Source: Vibrio hepatarius
GTDB taxonomy: Bacteria > Pseudomonadota > Gammaproteobacteria > Enterobacterales > Vibrionaceae
Assembly (NCBI RefSeq): GCF_001274785.1
Contig: NZ_LHPI01000008.1
Span: 1-64,000, forward strand
Direction: 5' to 3'
DNA: 64,000 nucleotides
The position numbers were made by a program, and so were the translations under genes. Below are positions 25,638 to 34,767 of the stretch, piece after piece. Positions within the stretch are counted from its first letter, which is position 1. The number at the start of each line of letters is the position of its first letter. A model generated the notes under the pieces. The model worked only from the letters and a program-made list of their open reading frames with translations, made no database searches and was not told the DNA's origin.

Positions 25638-26534
25638 TCAACCGTTCAGCGACTGCAAAAAGGTTTCCAACACCAAGTTTGCTCGTCTTTCCTTCCTGGT
25701 GATGGAAACGAACTGTTGAGTATAGCCAAAACGTTTCGGGTCAACGGCTTGCATCGAGCCATCATCGACCCAGCGCTTTGCAAAGTGGTCTGGCAAATAG
25801 CCTAAGTACTGACCCGTAAGTAGTAAGAAGGCTATTCCTTCACGGTCGGTCGCACTCGCCGCCCCTTTCATATCCGCATACAAGGCGTGCACTTCTGGCG
25901 TTTGCGCATACGCGGGGATGACAACATCCCAGTCGCTCAAGCTTAGCTCTGCGTGATCACTGTTAAACAGCGGATGACCTTTACCGCAGTACATCAGCAA
26001 CTTTTCGTCGTAGAGCGGTTCATAGGACAGTCCAGAAAGCGTACGAATTTTAGGAATCATGCCAACATGAAGTGTGCCGTCCAAGATGCCTTTCTCAACC
26101 TCATTCGGCGGAATCATGCGGATATTGATTTTGACGTCTGGCCCCGCTTCTTTAAGCGCAGCTAACGCATTGGTGATACGCATCTCAGACATGGAGACCA
26201 TATTGTCGGTAATGCCGATATTGAGTTCACCGCTGAGGTTGGCATGCAGGGTATTTACCTGAGTTTTGAAGTTTTCCAGTGACGCCAGTAGCTGCAATAC
26301 GTATTTGTAGACCTGTTGCCCTTCATCGGTCATCGAAAAACCAGAGCGCCCTCGATGGCACAGCTTTAATCCCAGTCTGACTTCTAAATCCGCCATCGCC
26401 GCACTGATCGCAGCGCGGCTAATATTCAAAGAGACTTCAGCTGCGGAAAAGCCTCCTGACTCAACCACCGTCTTAAATATCCTTAATAACCGCAAATCAA
26501 TATCGCTTAACTGCCCTGTTATGCCTTTCTTCAC
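25638..26534 (-). CDS. LysR-family transcriptional regulator
   Basis: A 298-aa regulator with the LysR winged helix-turn-helix at residues 13-72 (LRLLRIFKTVVESGGFSAAE, then ISRAAISAAMADLEVRLG) and a periplasmic-binding-protein-like effector domain. It begins with GTG. It heads the minus-strand row AraC regulator, aminopeptidase, MFS, aminotransferase, dehydrogenase. In Pseudomonas the beta-alanine operon bauABCD is controlled by the LysR protein BauR, so a comparable role is plausible here, though not shown. Confidence 0.85.
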   Translation of the reverse strand: MKKGITGQLSDIDLRLLRIFKTVVESGGFSAAEVSLNISRAAISAAMADLEVRLGLKLCHRGRSGFSMTDEGQQVYKYVLQLLASLENFKTQVNTLHANLSGELNIGITDNMVSMSEMRITNALAALKEAGPDVKINIRMIPPNEVEKGILDGTLHVGMIPKIRTLSGLSYEPLYDEKLLMYCGKGHPLFNSDHAELSLSDWDVVIPAYAQTPEVHALYADMKGAASATDREGIAFLLLTGQYLGYLPDHFAKRWVDDGSMQAVDPKRFGYTQQFVSITRKERRANLVLETFLQSLNG

Positions 26535-26595
26535 CTGACGATCCCAATCCGTGAATCACAATTTCTGGATAGTCAGACTACGTCAATCATCGCAA

Positions 26596-26626
26596 AAAGA
26601 AAACGCCTTCAATCATGAAGGCGTTT
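26596..26626 (-). terminator. Intrinsic terminator after the TIGR03503-like gene
   Basis: AAACGCCTTC pairs over 10 bp with GAAGGCGTTT around a 6-base loop and is followed by TCTTTTTG on the minus strand. Confidence 0.85.
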
Positions 26627-26660
26627 GCTATAACAACGGAATGAATGCTTTTGAGCAAGG

Positions 26661-27911
26661 TTATTTCTTCGGTATTTCTAATTGCATTTCAGGTACTTCT
26701 TTCTTACGCGCTTTGAGCTTACGGGCAATAAACCATCCCACCAGCGCGAGTAGAATGACCACTAAGTTACCCACCGCAATCATGATCATGCTCTGAGTTT
26801 TCTGTTGCTCACGCATTTCAATCAACTGCTGTTCTTCCAACAGCTTTTGCTGCTTCATGCGTTCAATTTCTTGCAAACGGCGCGTTTCTGCGATGTCGAG
26901 TTCATCAACAACACTGTATGTATGTTGGTTTAGGTCAAACACCAACGGTCGACCTGAGCCCATTTCTGTCGCGTAGACTTCGCCCGTCCAAGCATAGTTA
27001 CCCAACGCTTCAGAGTACGGAATGGTCAACTCCAGCTTATTGCTTTCTCTATCGGCAGCGCCCTGAACATCGACCGTTTTCTTATCTGGGTCAGTATGTT
27101 CAACTCGCGCCGCCAGTGAGCCCGGCATCACCATGCCTTGCTCTCCAGAGAAGACTACTTTGTGCGGTTGAGACGCGTCTCGAGATTGAATAAAGGTCGT
27201 TTCGATTGGCGACGGGTAGACCAAGACTTCTTGTTCTTCAGCGCGCAAGAACACGCCATTGCCAGACGTAATACGCACACGATATTTACCCGCAGCACTA
27301 TTGATTGGCAACGCAACGGTAAAGACACCATCTCCCGCGACTTCGTCTAGAGCTTGACCGTCATCGGCAAACTCGCCAATTTCAACCGCAATCGGGCGCG
27401 CTTCTTTGGCTAGAGTGTCTTCGTCTTCGACAAATTTCGTGAAGGTAACTTTGAGTTTGACGCGGTCTAAAAAGTCCCGCAGCACTAGAGGTTGGTCATC
27501 GGAGGTGAGTCGCGCGGTAAATTTCAGTGACTCTCCCTGATACAAGCGAGCTGGCAGCTTCTCCGAAGAAAGCTTGAGATGAGAGATAAGTTTGATTTTG
27601 TTTTTTGGCGTTACGCTGCCGACCGCTTGCCACGGACCTGGCATCGGATTATCGATGGAAACGATATCCATTGACGACTCTTGATACCAACGCACGTTCT
27701 CTGGGCTACGCCACGCATAGTACTTTTTCCCGTCAGGTCTGACTAACACCACAGGTTTGCTCTCTTCTGCACGATAGATAACAAAAGTAATTTGCGTAAT
27801 CGACGGATCGACGCGAAAACGGTTATCGAGCAAGCTCATTGTTGACTCTTGCGCTGCAAGGCCAGAAAAGCTCAACAACAACCCGAACGCGGCCAACCAA
27901 ACTCTTAACAT
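26661..27911 (-). CDS. TIGR03503-like membrane-anchored periplasmic protein
   Basis: A 416-aa protein of unknown function that I recognise as the TIGR03503 type found beside dnaQ in vibrios and relatives. It has a signal peptide (residues 1-20), a long extracytoplasmic part with beta-rich, Ig-like stretches (FTVALPINSAAGKYRVRITS, LTIPYSEALGNYAWTGEVY), then a charged, glutamine-rich coiled coil (RRLQEIERMKQQKLLEEQQ, about residues 340-370). One transmembrane helix (VGNLVVILLALVGWFIA) and a short basic cytoplasmic tail follow. It starts eight bases after dnaQ, so the two are co-transcribed. A sensory or structural envelope role is only a guess. Confidence 0.75.
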   Translation of the reverse strand: MLRVWLAAFGLLLSFSGLAAQESTMSLLDNRFRVDPSITQITFVIYRAEESKPVVLVRPDGKKYYAWRSPENVRWYQESSMDIVSIDNPMPGPWQAVGSVTPKNKIKLISHLKLSSEKLPARLYQGESLKFTARLTSDDQPLVLRDFLDRVKLKVTFTKFVEDEDTLAKEARPIAVEIGEFADDGQALDEVAGDGVFTVALPINSAAGKYRVRITSGNGVFLRAEEQEVLVYPSPIETTFIQSRDASQPHKVVFSGEQGMVMPGSLAARVEHTDPDKKTVDVQGAADRESNKLELTIPYSEALGNYAWTGEVYATEMGSGRPLVFDLNQHTYSVVDELDIAETRRLQEIERMKQQKLLEEQQLIEMREQQKTQSMIMIAVGNLVVILLALVGWFIARKLKARKKEVPEMQLEIPKK

Positions 27912-27919
27912 CCTATCTC

Positions 27920-28663
27920 CTACTGACGCCAGAGGCAGCTTCCGCTTTTCTCGACGATATCTAATCTACTCTGATGTGCATCTAGTTCATCGGCCGTTGC
28001 ACGAATAACCTTTAGCGCTTTTCTTCCACCAGCAACGCGTTTTATTGATTCACCTCCCATTCCGCCGTCTTCAGAACTGCCTGCGTTAAATTGCAGTGAA
28101 GTCTGGCCACCTGTCATTAACAGGTAGACGTCGGCTAGGATCTCGGCATCGAGCAATGCCCCGTGGAGGGTACGGTGTGAGTTATCGATACCATAGCGTT
28201 CACACAACACGTCGAGGTTGTTTCGTTTGCCCGGGAAGATTTTCTTCGCCATGGCAAGGGTATCGGTCACCTTACAATAATCGTCGGTTTTACCAATCGA
28301 TGGATCGAGCATACTAAACTCATGATCCATAAAGCCAGTATCGAAGGGCGCGTTATGGGCAACCAGTTCGGCACCTTTAATGAACTCTAAGAACTCAGCG
28401 TGTACGTCTCGATATTCAGGCTTATCAACCAAGAATTCGTCGGTAATACCGTGGACTTCTACCGCTTCTGACTGAATCTCGCGATCCGGTTTGATGTAAA
28501 CGTGGAAGTGACGCCCGGTCAGTTTACGGTTGATGATCTCCACCGCACCGATTTCGATGATTCGGTGTCCCTGATAATGCGGGCCACCTTCGGTGTTCAT
28601 ACCGGTGGTCTCGGTATCGAGTACGATGATGCGATCGTATTTAGAATTGTTGCTGGTATTCAT
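27920..28663 (-). CDS. dnaQ: DNA polymerase III epsilon subunit (proofreading exonuclease)
   Basis: The 3'-5' proofreading exonuclease of the replicase core, 247 aa. Exo I is DTETTG (Asp16, Glu18), Exo II lies around HNAPFDTGFMDHEF near residue 103 and Exo III is HGALLDAE (His167, Asp172). The clamp-binding motif follows as QTSLQF at residues 187-192, equivalent to QTSMAF of E. coli, and the C-terminal tail should bind the alpha subunit DnaE, also encoded in this window. It is divergent from rnhA across 56 bases, the classic arrangement. Confidence 0.97.
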   Translation of the reverse strand: MNTSNNSKYDRIIVLDTETTGMNTEGGPHYQGHRIIEIGAVEIINRKLTGRHFHVYIKPDREIQSEAVEVHGITDEFLVDKPEYRDVHAEFLEFIKGAELVAHNAPFDTGFMDHEFSMLDPSIGKTDDYCKVTDTLAMAKKIFPGKRNNLDVLCERYGIDNSHRTLHGALLDAEILADVYLLMTGGQTSLQFNAGSSEDGGMGGESIKRVAGGRKALKVIRATADELDAHQSRLDIVEKSGSCLWRQ

Positions 28664-28719
28664 AACAATATATGTGTCAGACTATGCCAATAATATGCTT
28701 TAACCAATAGTATCAAATC

Positions 28720-29184
28720 ATGACGAAACAGGTGGAAATTTTCACAGATGGTTCATGCTTAGGCAATCCTGGACCTGGTGGATACGGTATCGTGCTGCGC
28801 TACAAGCAAGTCGAGAAAACCCTTGCCAAAGGCTACACGCTAACCACCAACAATCGTATGGAAATGATGGCGACCATAGTCGCGCTGCAAACACTCAAAG
28901 AGCCATGCAACGTTATTTTGACCACCGATAGTCAATATGTCCGCCAAGGCATTACCCAGTGGATTCACAACTGGAAGAAACGTGACTGGAAAACCGCAGA
29001 TAAAAAACCTGTGAAAAACGCGGACTTGTGGAAAGCGCTCGATGCAGAAACCCAACGTCACCAAATTGATTGGCGCTGGGTAAAAGGTCATGCGGGTCAT
29101 CGTGAAAACGAAATGTGTGATGAGTTAGCAAGAGCCGCGGCGGAAAACCCGACCGAAGAAGATACGGGTTACATTCCTAACTAA
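28720..29184 (+). CDS. rnhA: Ribonuclease HI
   Basis: Degrades the RNA strand of RNA-DNA hybrids. 154 aa. The catalytic acids are visible: Asp10 in [15 protein letters not shown], Glu48 in NNRMEMMA, Asp70 in [10 protein letters not shown] and the late Asp in [17 protein letters not shown] holds the flexible catalytic His. Divergent from dnaQ, as in most gammaproteobacteria. Confidence 0.97.
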   Translation: MTKQVEIFTDGSCLGNPGPGGYGIVLRYKQVEKTLAKGYTLTTNNRMEMMATIVALQTLKEPCNVILTTDSQYVRQGITQWIHNWKKRDWKTADKKPVKNADLWKALDAETQRHQIDWRWVKGHAGHRENEMCDELARAAAENPTEEDTGYIPN

Positions 29185-29188
29185 CCAT

Positions 29189-29920
29189 TCACGACCGATT
29201 CGAGACTTTGTAATTGACGCCCAATGGCGTCAATTTTCGTTTTAGCTTCCAGTGCGGCTTAATCGGTTTCAACGGATAAGTGCGTTTGCGCGCGACAATA
29301 AAGTACAGGCTGCCCATCGGCGATGCCCAATCGCCTAAACTGTTTTCAAACCAAGTCCACATAGTGCGGTAACTCTGCATCGGAAACAGCGCGTAGCAAT
29401 CACATTCCACCACTTGATAATTCAGCACTTCCAACCAGTCGCGAATGCGGGTCGGGGTAAACATTCGCCCACTCCACGGCAGGTTGTGCTTTCTCCACGG
29501 CATAAGACTCGCCAATCCAGTAAAGCTGATCGGGTTAAAACCGGTAATGATCAAATAGCCATCATCAATCATCACCCGGTCTACTTCGCGCAACACTCGA
29601 TGTGGGTCATTGCAGTAATCGAGCTGGTGCGCTAGCACAACTGCGTCGAAGCTTTTTTCTAAAAAGGGCAAATCATAAGCATCTGCAATCACATTATGCA
29701 AAGGGTTCTGGATATCAAGGTTGACTTGATGTTGAATATTGCAAGCAAAGCTGGTTAACTCGCAGCTAAGTCCGCCGAGCTTAAGCATATGGTAGCCAAA
29801 AAGTTTCGGGCACCACTCGTCCATTCGGGTTTGAATTGATTCACTAACCCATTGGCCATTTTTTAGGTGAGACCAAGAATGAGGCATTTTGAGCTTTTTA
29901 TTACTGCGCGCTGGTTTCAT
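29189..29920 (-). CDS. Class I SAM-dependent methyltransferase, YafS-like
   Basis: A 243-aa protein with a methyltransferase type 11 core. ADAYDLPFLEKSFDAVVLAH is the acidic loop and motif-II region, followed by LREVDRVMIDDGYLIITGFNP. The nucleotide-binding glycine motif is weak (KLGGLSCELTSFACN). The C-terminal 60 residues are basic. The neighbours rnhA and gloB are those of E. coli yafS. The substrate is unknown. It is convergent with rnhA and divergent from gloB. Confidence 0.82.
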   Translation of the reverse strand: MKPARSNKKLKMPHSWSHLKNGQWVSESIQTRMDEWCPKLFGYHMLKLGGLSCELTSFACNIQHQVNLDIQNPLHNVIADAYDLPFLEKSFDAVVLAHQLDYCNDPHRVLREVDRVMIDDGYLIITGFNPISFTGLASLMPWRKHNLPWSGRMFTPTRIRDWLEVLNYQVVECDCYALFPMQSYRTMWTWFENSLGDWASPMGSLYFIVARKRTYPLKPIKPHWKLKRKLTPLGVNYKVSNRS

Positions 29921-29959
29921 AAATAACCTGCCTCACTCTTGGTAACTGGAGAGATAACT

Positions 29960-30718
29960 ATGTTAGATATCAAAAGCATACCTGCATTTAATGATAATTA
30001 CATCTGGCTGATTCAAAATAGCGATCAGCGTTGTGCCGTTGTCGACCCAGGCGATGCTAAGCCCGTGTTGGAATACCTAGAACAACACGACCTAAGCTTA
30101 GAAGCTATCTTAATTACACACCACCACAATGACCATATCGGTGGTGTATCAGAATTGGTACGCCAGTACCCAAACGTCAGCGTCGTCGGCCCAGCCAACG
30201 AACCTGTACCGACTTTAACGCTCGCTGTCGAAGCAGGCGATCAGATCGAGCTGTTTGACGAAGTCTTTTTGGTCCTAGGATTGGAAGGCCATACCCTCGG
30301 CCATATCGGCTTTGTTGGCGACGGCAAAGTGTTCTGTGGTGATGTTCTTTTCTCCGCTGGTTGTGGGCGTGTATTCGAAGGCACGATGGAACAAATGCAC
30401 ACCTCTTTGGCCAAACTCGCTGCCCTGCCAGAAGAAACTGAGGTTTACTGCGCGCACGAGTACACTGCAAGTAACGTTGCGTTTGCCCTAGCAGTCGAGC
30501 CCGATAATGAGCAACTACAACAATATCGTGACGAGGTCAATCGCCTACGAGCGCAAAACCAACCGACCGTGCCTACCACGATTCGACGTGAGAAATGGAT
30601 TAATCCTTTCTTACGTACCGATCAGCAAAGTGTGATGAGATCCGTTGCAAACCGTACGCTAGAGACGGATTCACTCGCGATTTTTACCGCGTTACGTGAG
30701 TGGAAGAACGAATTTTAA
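29960..30718 (+). CDS. gloB: Hydroxyacylglutathione hydrolase (glyoxalase II)
   Basis: Hydrolyses S-lactoylglutathione to lactate and glutathione, the last step of methylglyoxal detoxification. 252 aa. It is a metallo-beta-lactamase fold with the dinuclear metal motif [10 protein letters not shown] (His54, His56, Asp58, His59), GHTLGHIGF and CAHEYTASN; the C-terminal helical domain ends in FTALREWK. I start at the ATG at 29960 with GGAGAG upstream; the GTG frame start at 29939 is not supported. Confidence 0.95.
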   Translation: MLDIKSIPAFNDNYIWLIQNSDQRCAVVDPGDAKPVLEYLEQHDLSLEAILITHHHNDHIGGVSELVRQYPNVSVVGPANEPVPTLTLAVEAGDQIELFDEVFLVLGLEGHTLGHIGFVGDGKVFCGDVLFSAGCGRVFEGTMEQMHTSLAKLAALPEETEVYCAHEYTASNVAFALAVEPDNEQLQQYRDEVNRLRAQNQPTVPTTIRREKWINPFLRTDQQSVMRSVANRTLETDSLAIFTALREWKNEF

Positions 30719-30788
30719 CGATTTGCTGCTTGTCACTCTAATAGAGTCGAAAGTATTATCACCAGCCAAAGTAAAAAAGGGCTGTGTA

Positions 30789-32354
30789 ATGCGAATGAAA
30801 TACAGCTGGGTTTTAGCGCTTTTACTGACAGGTTGTCAGCTAACCCAGCCATCAGATTCTGGTGAAGCGACTTCACCAGACACCAACCAATCGACATCGG
30901 TGAAAGCGGTTGAGCCAAAGGCACAACCAGACGAGCAAGTCGAAGATAAGAAACCGATCGTCACTCCTCAATCTCAAGAAGATGTCTGGAAGCGTATCGC
31001 AATGCAGCTGCAAATGCCGATCCCAGACCATCGCACGGTTGATTACTACCGAACTTGGTATCTCAAGCATCCAGGTCATTTGCGCACAGTCTCACAGCGT
31101 GCAGAACCTTTCCTTTATTTGATCACGGAAAAAATCGAACAACGCGGACTACCGTTGGAGTTAGCCCTTCTTCCTGTCGTAGAAAGCTCGTTCGATGCGT
31201 TTGCTTATTCTCACGGCAGTGCCGCGGGGTTATGGCAATTCGTACCGGCAACAGGGAAAATGTACGGCCTAGAGCAGAATTTCTGGTATGACGGTCGTCG
31301 TGACGTCTCGGCAGCAACCGACGCCGCGCTGGATTACCTCACCTACCTCAACAAACGTTTTGACGGCGAATGGACACACGCTATTGCGGCGTACAACAGC
31401 GGTGGCGGTCGCGTATCACGTGCGATCCGACAAAACAAAAAACAGGGTAAACCCATCGACTTTTTCTCTTTGAACTTACCAAAAGAGACCAGTGGTTATG
31501 TACCGAAGCTACTAGCGCTGGCAGACATTATTGCCAACCAAGAAAAATACGGTATTGAAATCCCATCGATTGCCAACAAGCCCGTTGTGACATTAGTTGA
31601 TCCAAAAGAGCAATTAGACCTAGCGATTGCCGCTCAATACGCCGGGATTTCGGTCAAAGAACTGCAGAGCCTTAACCCTGCTTACAACAAATGGTCAACT
31701 GCACCAGAAGGCCCCTACCAACTATTAGTTCCGACTCACACAGTAGCGAAATTCAACAGCCAGGTTGAAAAGAACCGTGGCAAAGGCATGAAACTGGTAC
31801 GCTACAAAGTGAAGTCTGGTGATTCACTCAGCGTGATTGCTAACCGCTACAACACTTCGACCAAAGTGATCCAACGCGCGAACGGGATGAGCAACAGCAC
31901 CATACGTGTCGGCCAACACCTGATGATTCCAGCCTCTGTCAAAGATGAAAAAGCGTACGAGCTGTCTGCGACTAACCGACTGGCGAAAACGCAATCCATC
32001 AGTCGAGGTAAGTACAAGCTCACTCACACAGTTCGCTCAGGTGACAGCTTGTGGAGCATCGCCAAAGCCAACAAGGTATCACACCGTTCTCTAGCCAAGT
32101 GGAATGGTATGGGACCAAGAGATACCCTACGTACCGGACAAAAGCTGGTGATCTGGAAAGATGGCTCTGATGGCGCAATCATTCGCACCGTCTACTACAA
32201 AGTCCGTTCTGGAGATACCATCAGCGGCATCGCGATGAAATTCAAAGTCAAATCCAGCGATATCGTCGCATGGAATGATCTGGCAAAGAGTAAGTACCTC
32301 AAGCCAGGACAAAAATTAAAACTGTACGTTGATGTAACCAAGGTGAGTGTATGA
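30789..32354 (+). CDS. mltD: Membrane-bound lytic murein transglycosylase D with three LysM domains
   Basis: A peptidoglycan lytic transglycosylase of about 521 aa. The signal peptide ends in the lipobox LTGC (Cys16), so it is a lipoprotein, probably in the outer membrane. The SLT domain has catalytic Glu132 in LLPVVESSFD, followed by SAAGLWQFVPATGK and AYNSGGGRV. Three LysM repeats follow in the last 170 residues, each starting with a Y/T-x-V-[KR]-SGDS/T pattern. I choose the ATG at 30789, since 31 residues of open frame before it overlap gloB's end and lack a signal peptide. It overlaps the next gene by 4 bases. Confidence 0.93.
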   Translation: MRMKYSWVLALLLTGCQLTQPSDSGEATSPDTNQSTSVKAVEPKAQPDEQVEDKKPIVTPQSQEDVWKRIAMQLQMPIPDHRTVDYYRTWYLKHPGHLRTVSQRAEPFLYLITEKIEQRGLPLELALLPVVESSFDAFAYSHGSAAGLWQFVPATGKMYGLEQNFWYDGRRDVSAATDAALDYLTYLNKRFDGEWTHAIAAYNSGGGRVSRAIRQNKKQGKPIDFFSLNLPKETSGYVPKLLALADIIANQEKYGIEIPSIANKPVVTLVDPKEQLDLAIAAQYAGISVKELQSLNPAYNKWSTAPEGPYQLLVPTHTVAKFNSQVEKNRGKGMKLVRYKVKSGDSLSVIANRYNTSTKVIQRANGMSNSTIRVGQHLMIPASVKDEKAYELSATNRLAKTQSISRGKYKLTHTVRSGDSLWSIAKANKVSHRSLAKWNGMGPRDTLRTGQKLVIWKDGSDGAIIRTVYYKVRSGDTISGIAMKFKVKSSDIVAWNDLAKSKYLKPGQKLKLYVDVTKVSV

Positions 32355-33037
32355 CGCCGTCAAGTAACCCTTTAATTATGCTGGTGGATATTTTCCGCTC
32401 GCCAAGCGCGTGCTTTCTTGCGCTATACCAACGTGGAGCTTGGGGCTGGCAACCTTACGTCTTTTTGATTTTGTCACCGTTCCTGTTTTGGGGCGCCTAC
32501 TTTGATATCGTCAATTTTGCGTGGTTGAAAGAAGGTCTATCGGCTCAGTTAGCAGCGACAAATCCGAAACAACTTGAATTGCTCGATGCGAACACGCTGA
32601 TGGCGAGCGAAATCATTAGCGATGTTGCCGGACGTACGTTGACGATTCTAATGCTCGCGTTTTGGTTTAACTTAGCGACAAAACCAAGCCAACACCAACA
32701 CGGTTTTTGGCGCTGGTTTGCCGCAGGCGCGGTGATCACTTTCCCTGCGATCATTGGTGATTTGGCGAGTTACGTCAGTGTGCTACTCAAGCACGGTCAA
32801 GTGATGGTGTACGCCGCAGACCTGAACAGTTTGAACGGTTTACTAAAACTGCCACTCACTAACGAATGGTCGCAGTTTGCTAGCTCATTCCCGCTACTAC
32901 TGCCTTGGTACATTGCGCTAGGTTATGCAGCGGTTGGAACGTGGACTGAGTTTGAGCGCGGTCAAGCGCTGGTCATTTCAGCCCTACCTTGGCTGGCGTA
33001 TTACGCGATATGGGCGTTATACATTCTCATCTTCTAA
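32351..33037 (+). CDS. Yip1-type integral membrane protein
   Basis: A 228-aa protein with about five hydrophobic helices (for example PYVFLILSPFLFWGAYFDIV, AAGAVITFPAIIGDLASYV, LPWYIALGYAAVGTWTEF), matching the general pattern of bacterial Yip1-domain proteins. Its ATG overlaps the mltD stop (ATGA), so translation is coupled to mltD. This suggests an envelope-related job, but no function is known. Its stop codon overlaps that of the convergent endonuclease-like gene. Confidence 0.75.
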   Translation: MTPSSNPLIMLVDIFRSPSACFLALYQRGAWGWQPYVFLILSPFLFWGAYFDIVNFAWLKEGLSAQLAATNPKQLELLDANTLMASEIISDVAGRTLTILMLAFWFNLATKPSQHQHGFWRWFAAGAVITFPAIIGDLASYVSVLLKHGQVMVYAADLNSLNGLLKLPLTNEWSQFASSFPLLLPWYIALGYAAVGTWTEFERGQALVISALPWLAYYAIWALYILIF

Positions 33038-33888
33038 TTGGTGGGAAGTAGCTCAAAGCTTACTAAAATAGGATTGTGGTCAGAGGCGTCAGAAAATGGC
33101 GCCTCTGCTGTTTTTAGCCTTAAGCCACGATAAAACACATGGTCGAGTGGCAAACCCGTTATAAACTGGGTGCGATGGTCTTCTTGGTACGTCACTTCAT
33201 GCAGCCCGAGCTTATCCAGCGCCTGCTTCATAACTGCCAAACGTGACTCACTCCAACTATTAAAATCGCCAGCAACAATGATCGGTCCTTGATGTTCTAA
33301 CAGTTCATCCACCAGCCGACTCAATTGCCTGAGATACTCCTCAGTTCCATAGGTAAAGTTCACAGCGTGGATATTGACCACCGCAAGTTCATCACCATCA
33401 GAGAGCGGATACGTCGCATAGAGCGCCGATTTCGGCAATCTTAACCAAGGCTCTAATTCGACAAAGGCGCACGCCAAATTTGGCGTATCTTGGGTCAAGT
33501 TCAACACCCCAGCGGTGGCATCAAACGCTTTAAATGCATCAACTTGATTGGCAAACCAGCCTTCGCGTTTAATCCACTGTTTTAACTCTGACGTCATGCT
33601 TGCTTCTTGCAATAGCGCGAGTTGAGCCTCGTCAGTCAAACGCGTCAACTCCACATCCCACTGGCTACGATTTTGTTTGTAAATGTTCCAGACCAAAAGA
33701 TTAATGCTGCCCTGCTTATCTAGCACTTTGGCGCGCGGATTGACGTAGCATTGCGGTGAAAGCACCACACCGTCGTCAGAAACCGAAGAAAGTTGTGGCT
33801 GGTCTGGTAAGGTAAAAATCGCTTGGTAACCAGCAACCGCAATGACGGCGGAGAGTAATGGGATAGCGACAAGCAGTTTCTTCTTCAT
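33034..33888 (-). CDS. Endonuclease/exonuclease/phosphatase-fold protein with N-terminal membrane anchor or signal
   Basis: A YafD-like protein of about 284 aa. An N-terminal hydrophobic helix (LLVAIPLLSAVIAVAGYQA) suggests export or anchoring. The EEP fold motifs follow: LLVWNIYKQNR, LALLQEASMT, VVNIHAVNF, IVAGDFNSWSESR and the closing ASDHNPILVSFEL with catalytic Asp-His. The substrate is unknown (nucleic acid, phospholipid or phosphoester). I use the ATG at 33888: the longer open frame to 33966 runs through the glnB terminator and into glnB. It ends with a 4-base convergent overlap with the Yip1-type gene. Confidence 0.85.
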   Translation of the reverse strand: MKKKLLVAIPLLSAVIAVAGYQAIFTLPDQPQLSSVSDDGVVLSPQCYVNPRAKVLDKQGSINLLVWNIYKQNRSQWDVELTRLTDEAQLALLQEASMTSELKQWIKREGWFANQVDAFKAFDATAGVLNLTQDTPNLACAFVELEPWLRLPKSALYATYPLSDGDELAVVNIHAVNFTYGTEEYLRQLSRLVDELLEHQGPIIVAGDFNSWSESRLAVMKQALDKLGLHEVTYQEDHRTQFITGLPLDHVFYRGLRLKTAEAPFSDASDHNPILVSFELLPTN

Positions 33889-33901
33889 AGGCTCTAAAAG
33901 T

Positions 33902-33926
33902 AAAAAAAGAGCCTCGCGGCTCTTTT
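33902..33926 (-). terminator. Intrinsic terminator of glnB
   Basis: AAAAAGAGCC-GCGA-GGCTCTTTTT on the minus strand, with a T-run continuing; 15 bases after the glnB stop. Confidence 0.9.
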
Positions 33927-33940
33927 TAGGATGATAACGA

Positions 33941-34282
<342 letters not shown>

Positions 34283-34336
34283 TCATCCCTTAAACTTTTT
34301 GCGATTTCGCTTATTATCCCATGTTATTCAGGCAAT

Positions 34337-34366
34337 AAAAAGCCCGAGCATGGAAGGCTCAGGCTT
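34337..34366 (-). terminator. Intrinsic terminator of the cytochrome c gene
   Basis: AAGCCTGAGC pairs with GCTCGGGCTT (one G-T) around a 7-base loop, followed by TTTATTG on the minus strand. Confidence 0.82.
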
Positions 34367-34385
34367 AATTAAACCGAATGTCTAA

Positions 34386-34700
34386 TTACTTAAGGCTTGA
34401 GTAGTAAGCCGCTAGGTTGGCAATGTCCGCATCGTTAAGCATTGCAGCTTGTGCTTGCATGACTGCTGCAAGACCGCCGTTACGCTCTTTGTTTTTGTAC
34501 GCTTTGATAGATGAAATGATGTATTGCTCATTCTGGCCTTTTAGATTTGGGTAGCCAGGAATCACTGCAATACCATCTGCGCCGTGACACGCTGCACACA
34601 CTGCTGCTTTCGCTTGTCCAGCGGCTGCATCACCTGCCGCCAGTGTTTGACCAGCAAAAAGGCTCATTCCAAGTACCATTCCAATAGCGAGTTTTTTCAT
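34386..34700 (-). CDS. Small periplasmic class I cytochrome c
   Basis: A 104-aa protein. The signal peptide is cleaved near TLAAG (residue 22), and the single haem-binding motif CAACH (Cys35, Cys38, His39) is followed by a late methionine suitable as sixth ligand. The layout resembles one half of cytochrome c4 or a c553-type carrier, so electron transfer to an oxidase or peroxidase in the periplasm is expected; the partner is unknown. GGAAGAG precedes the ATG. It is transcribed alone. Confidence 0.9.
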   Translation of the reverse strand: MKKLAIGMVLGMSLFAGQTLAAGDAAAGQAKAAVCAACHGADGIAVIPGYPNLKGQNEQYIISSIKAYKNKERNGGLAAVMQAQAAMLNDADIANLAAYYSSLK

Positions 34701-34767
34701 TGCTCTTCCTTATTGTTCCTAGGGTTACAAAACCCAATTTATTATAGGTGTTTTATTTATTAGATTT

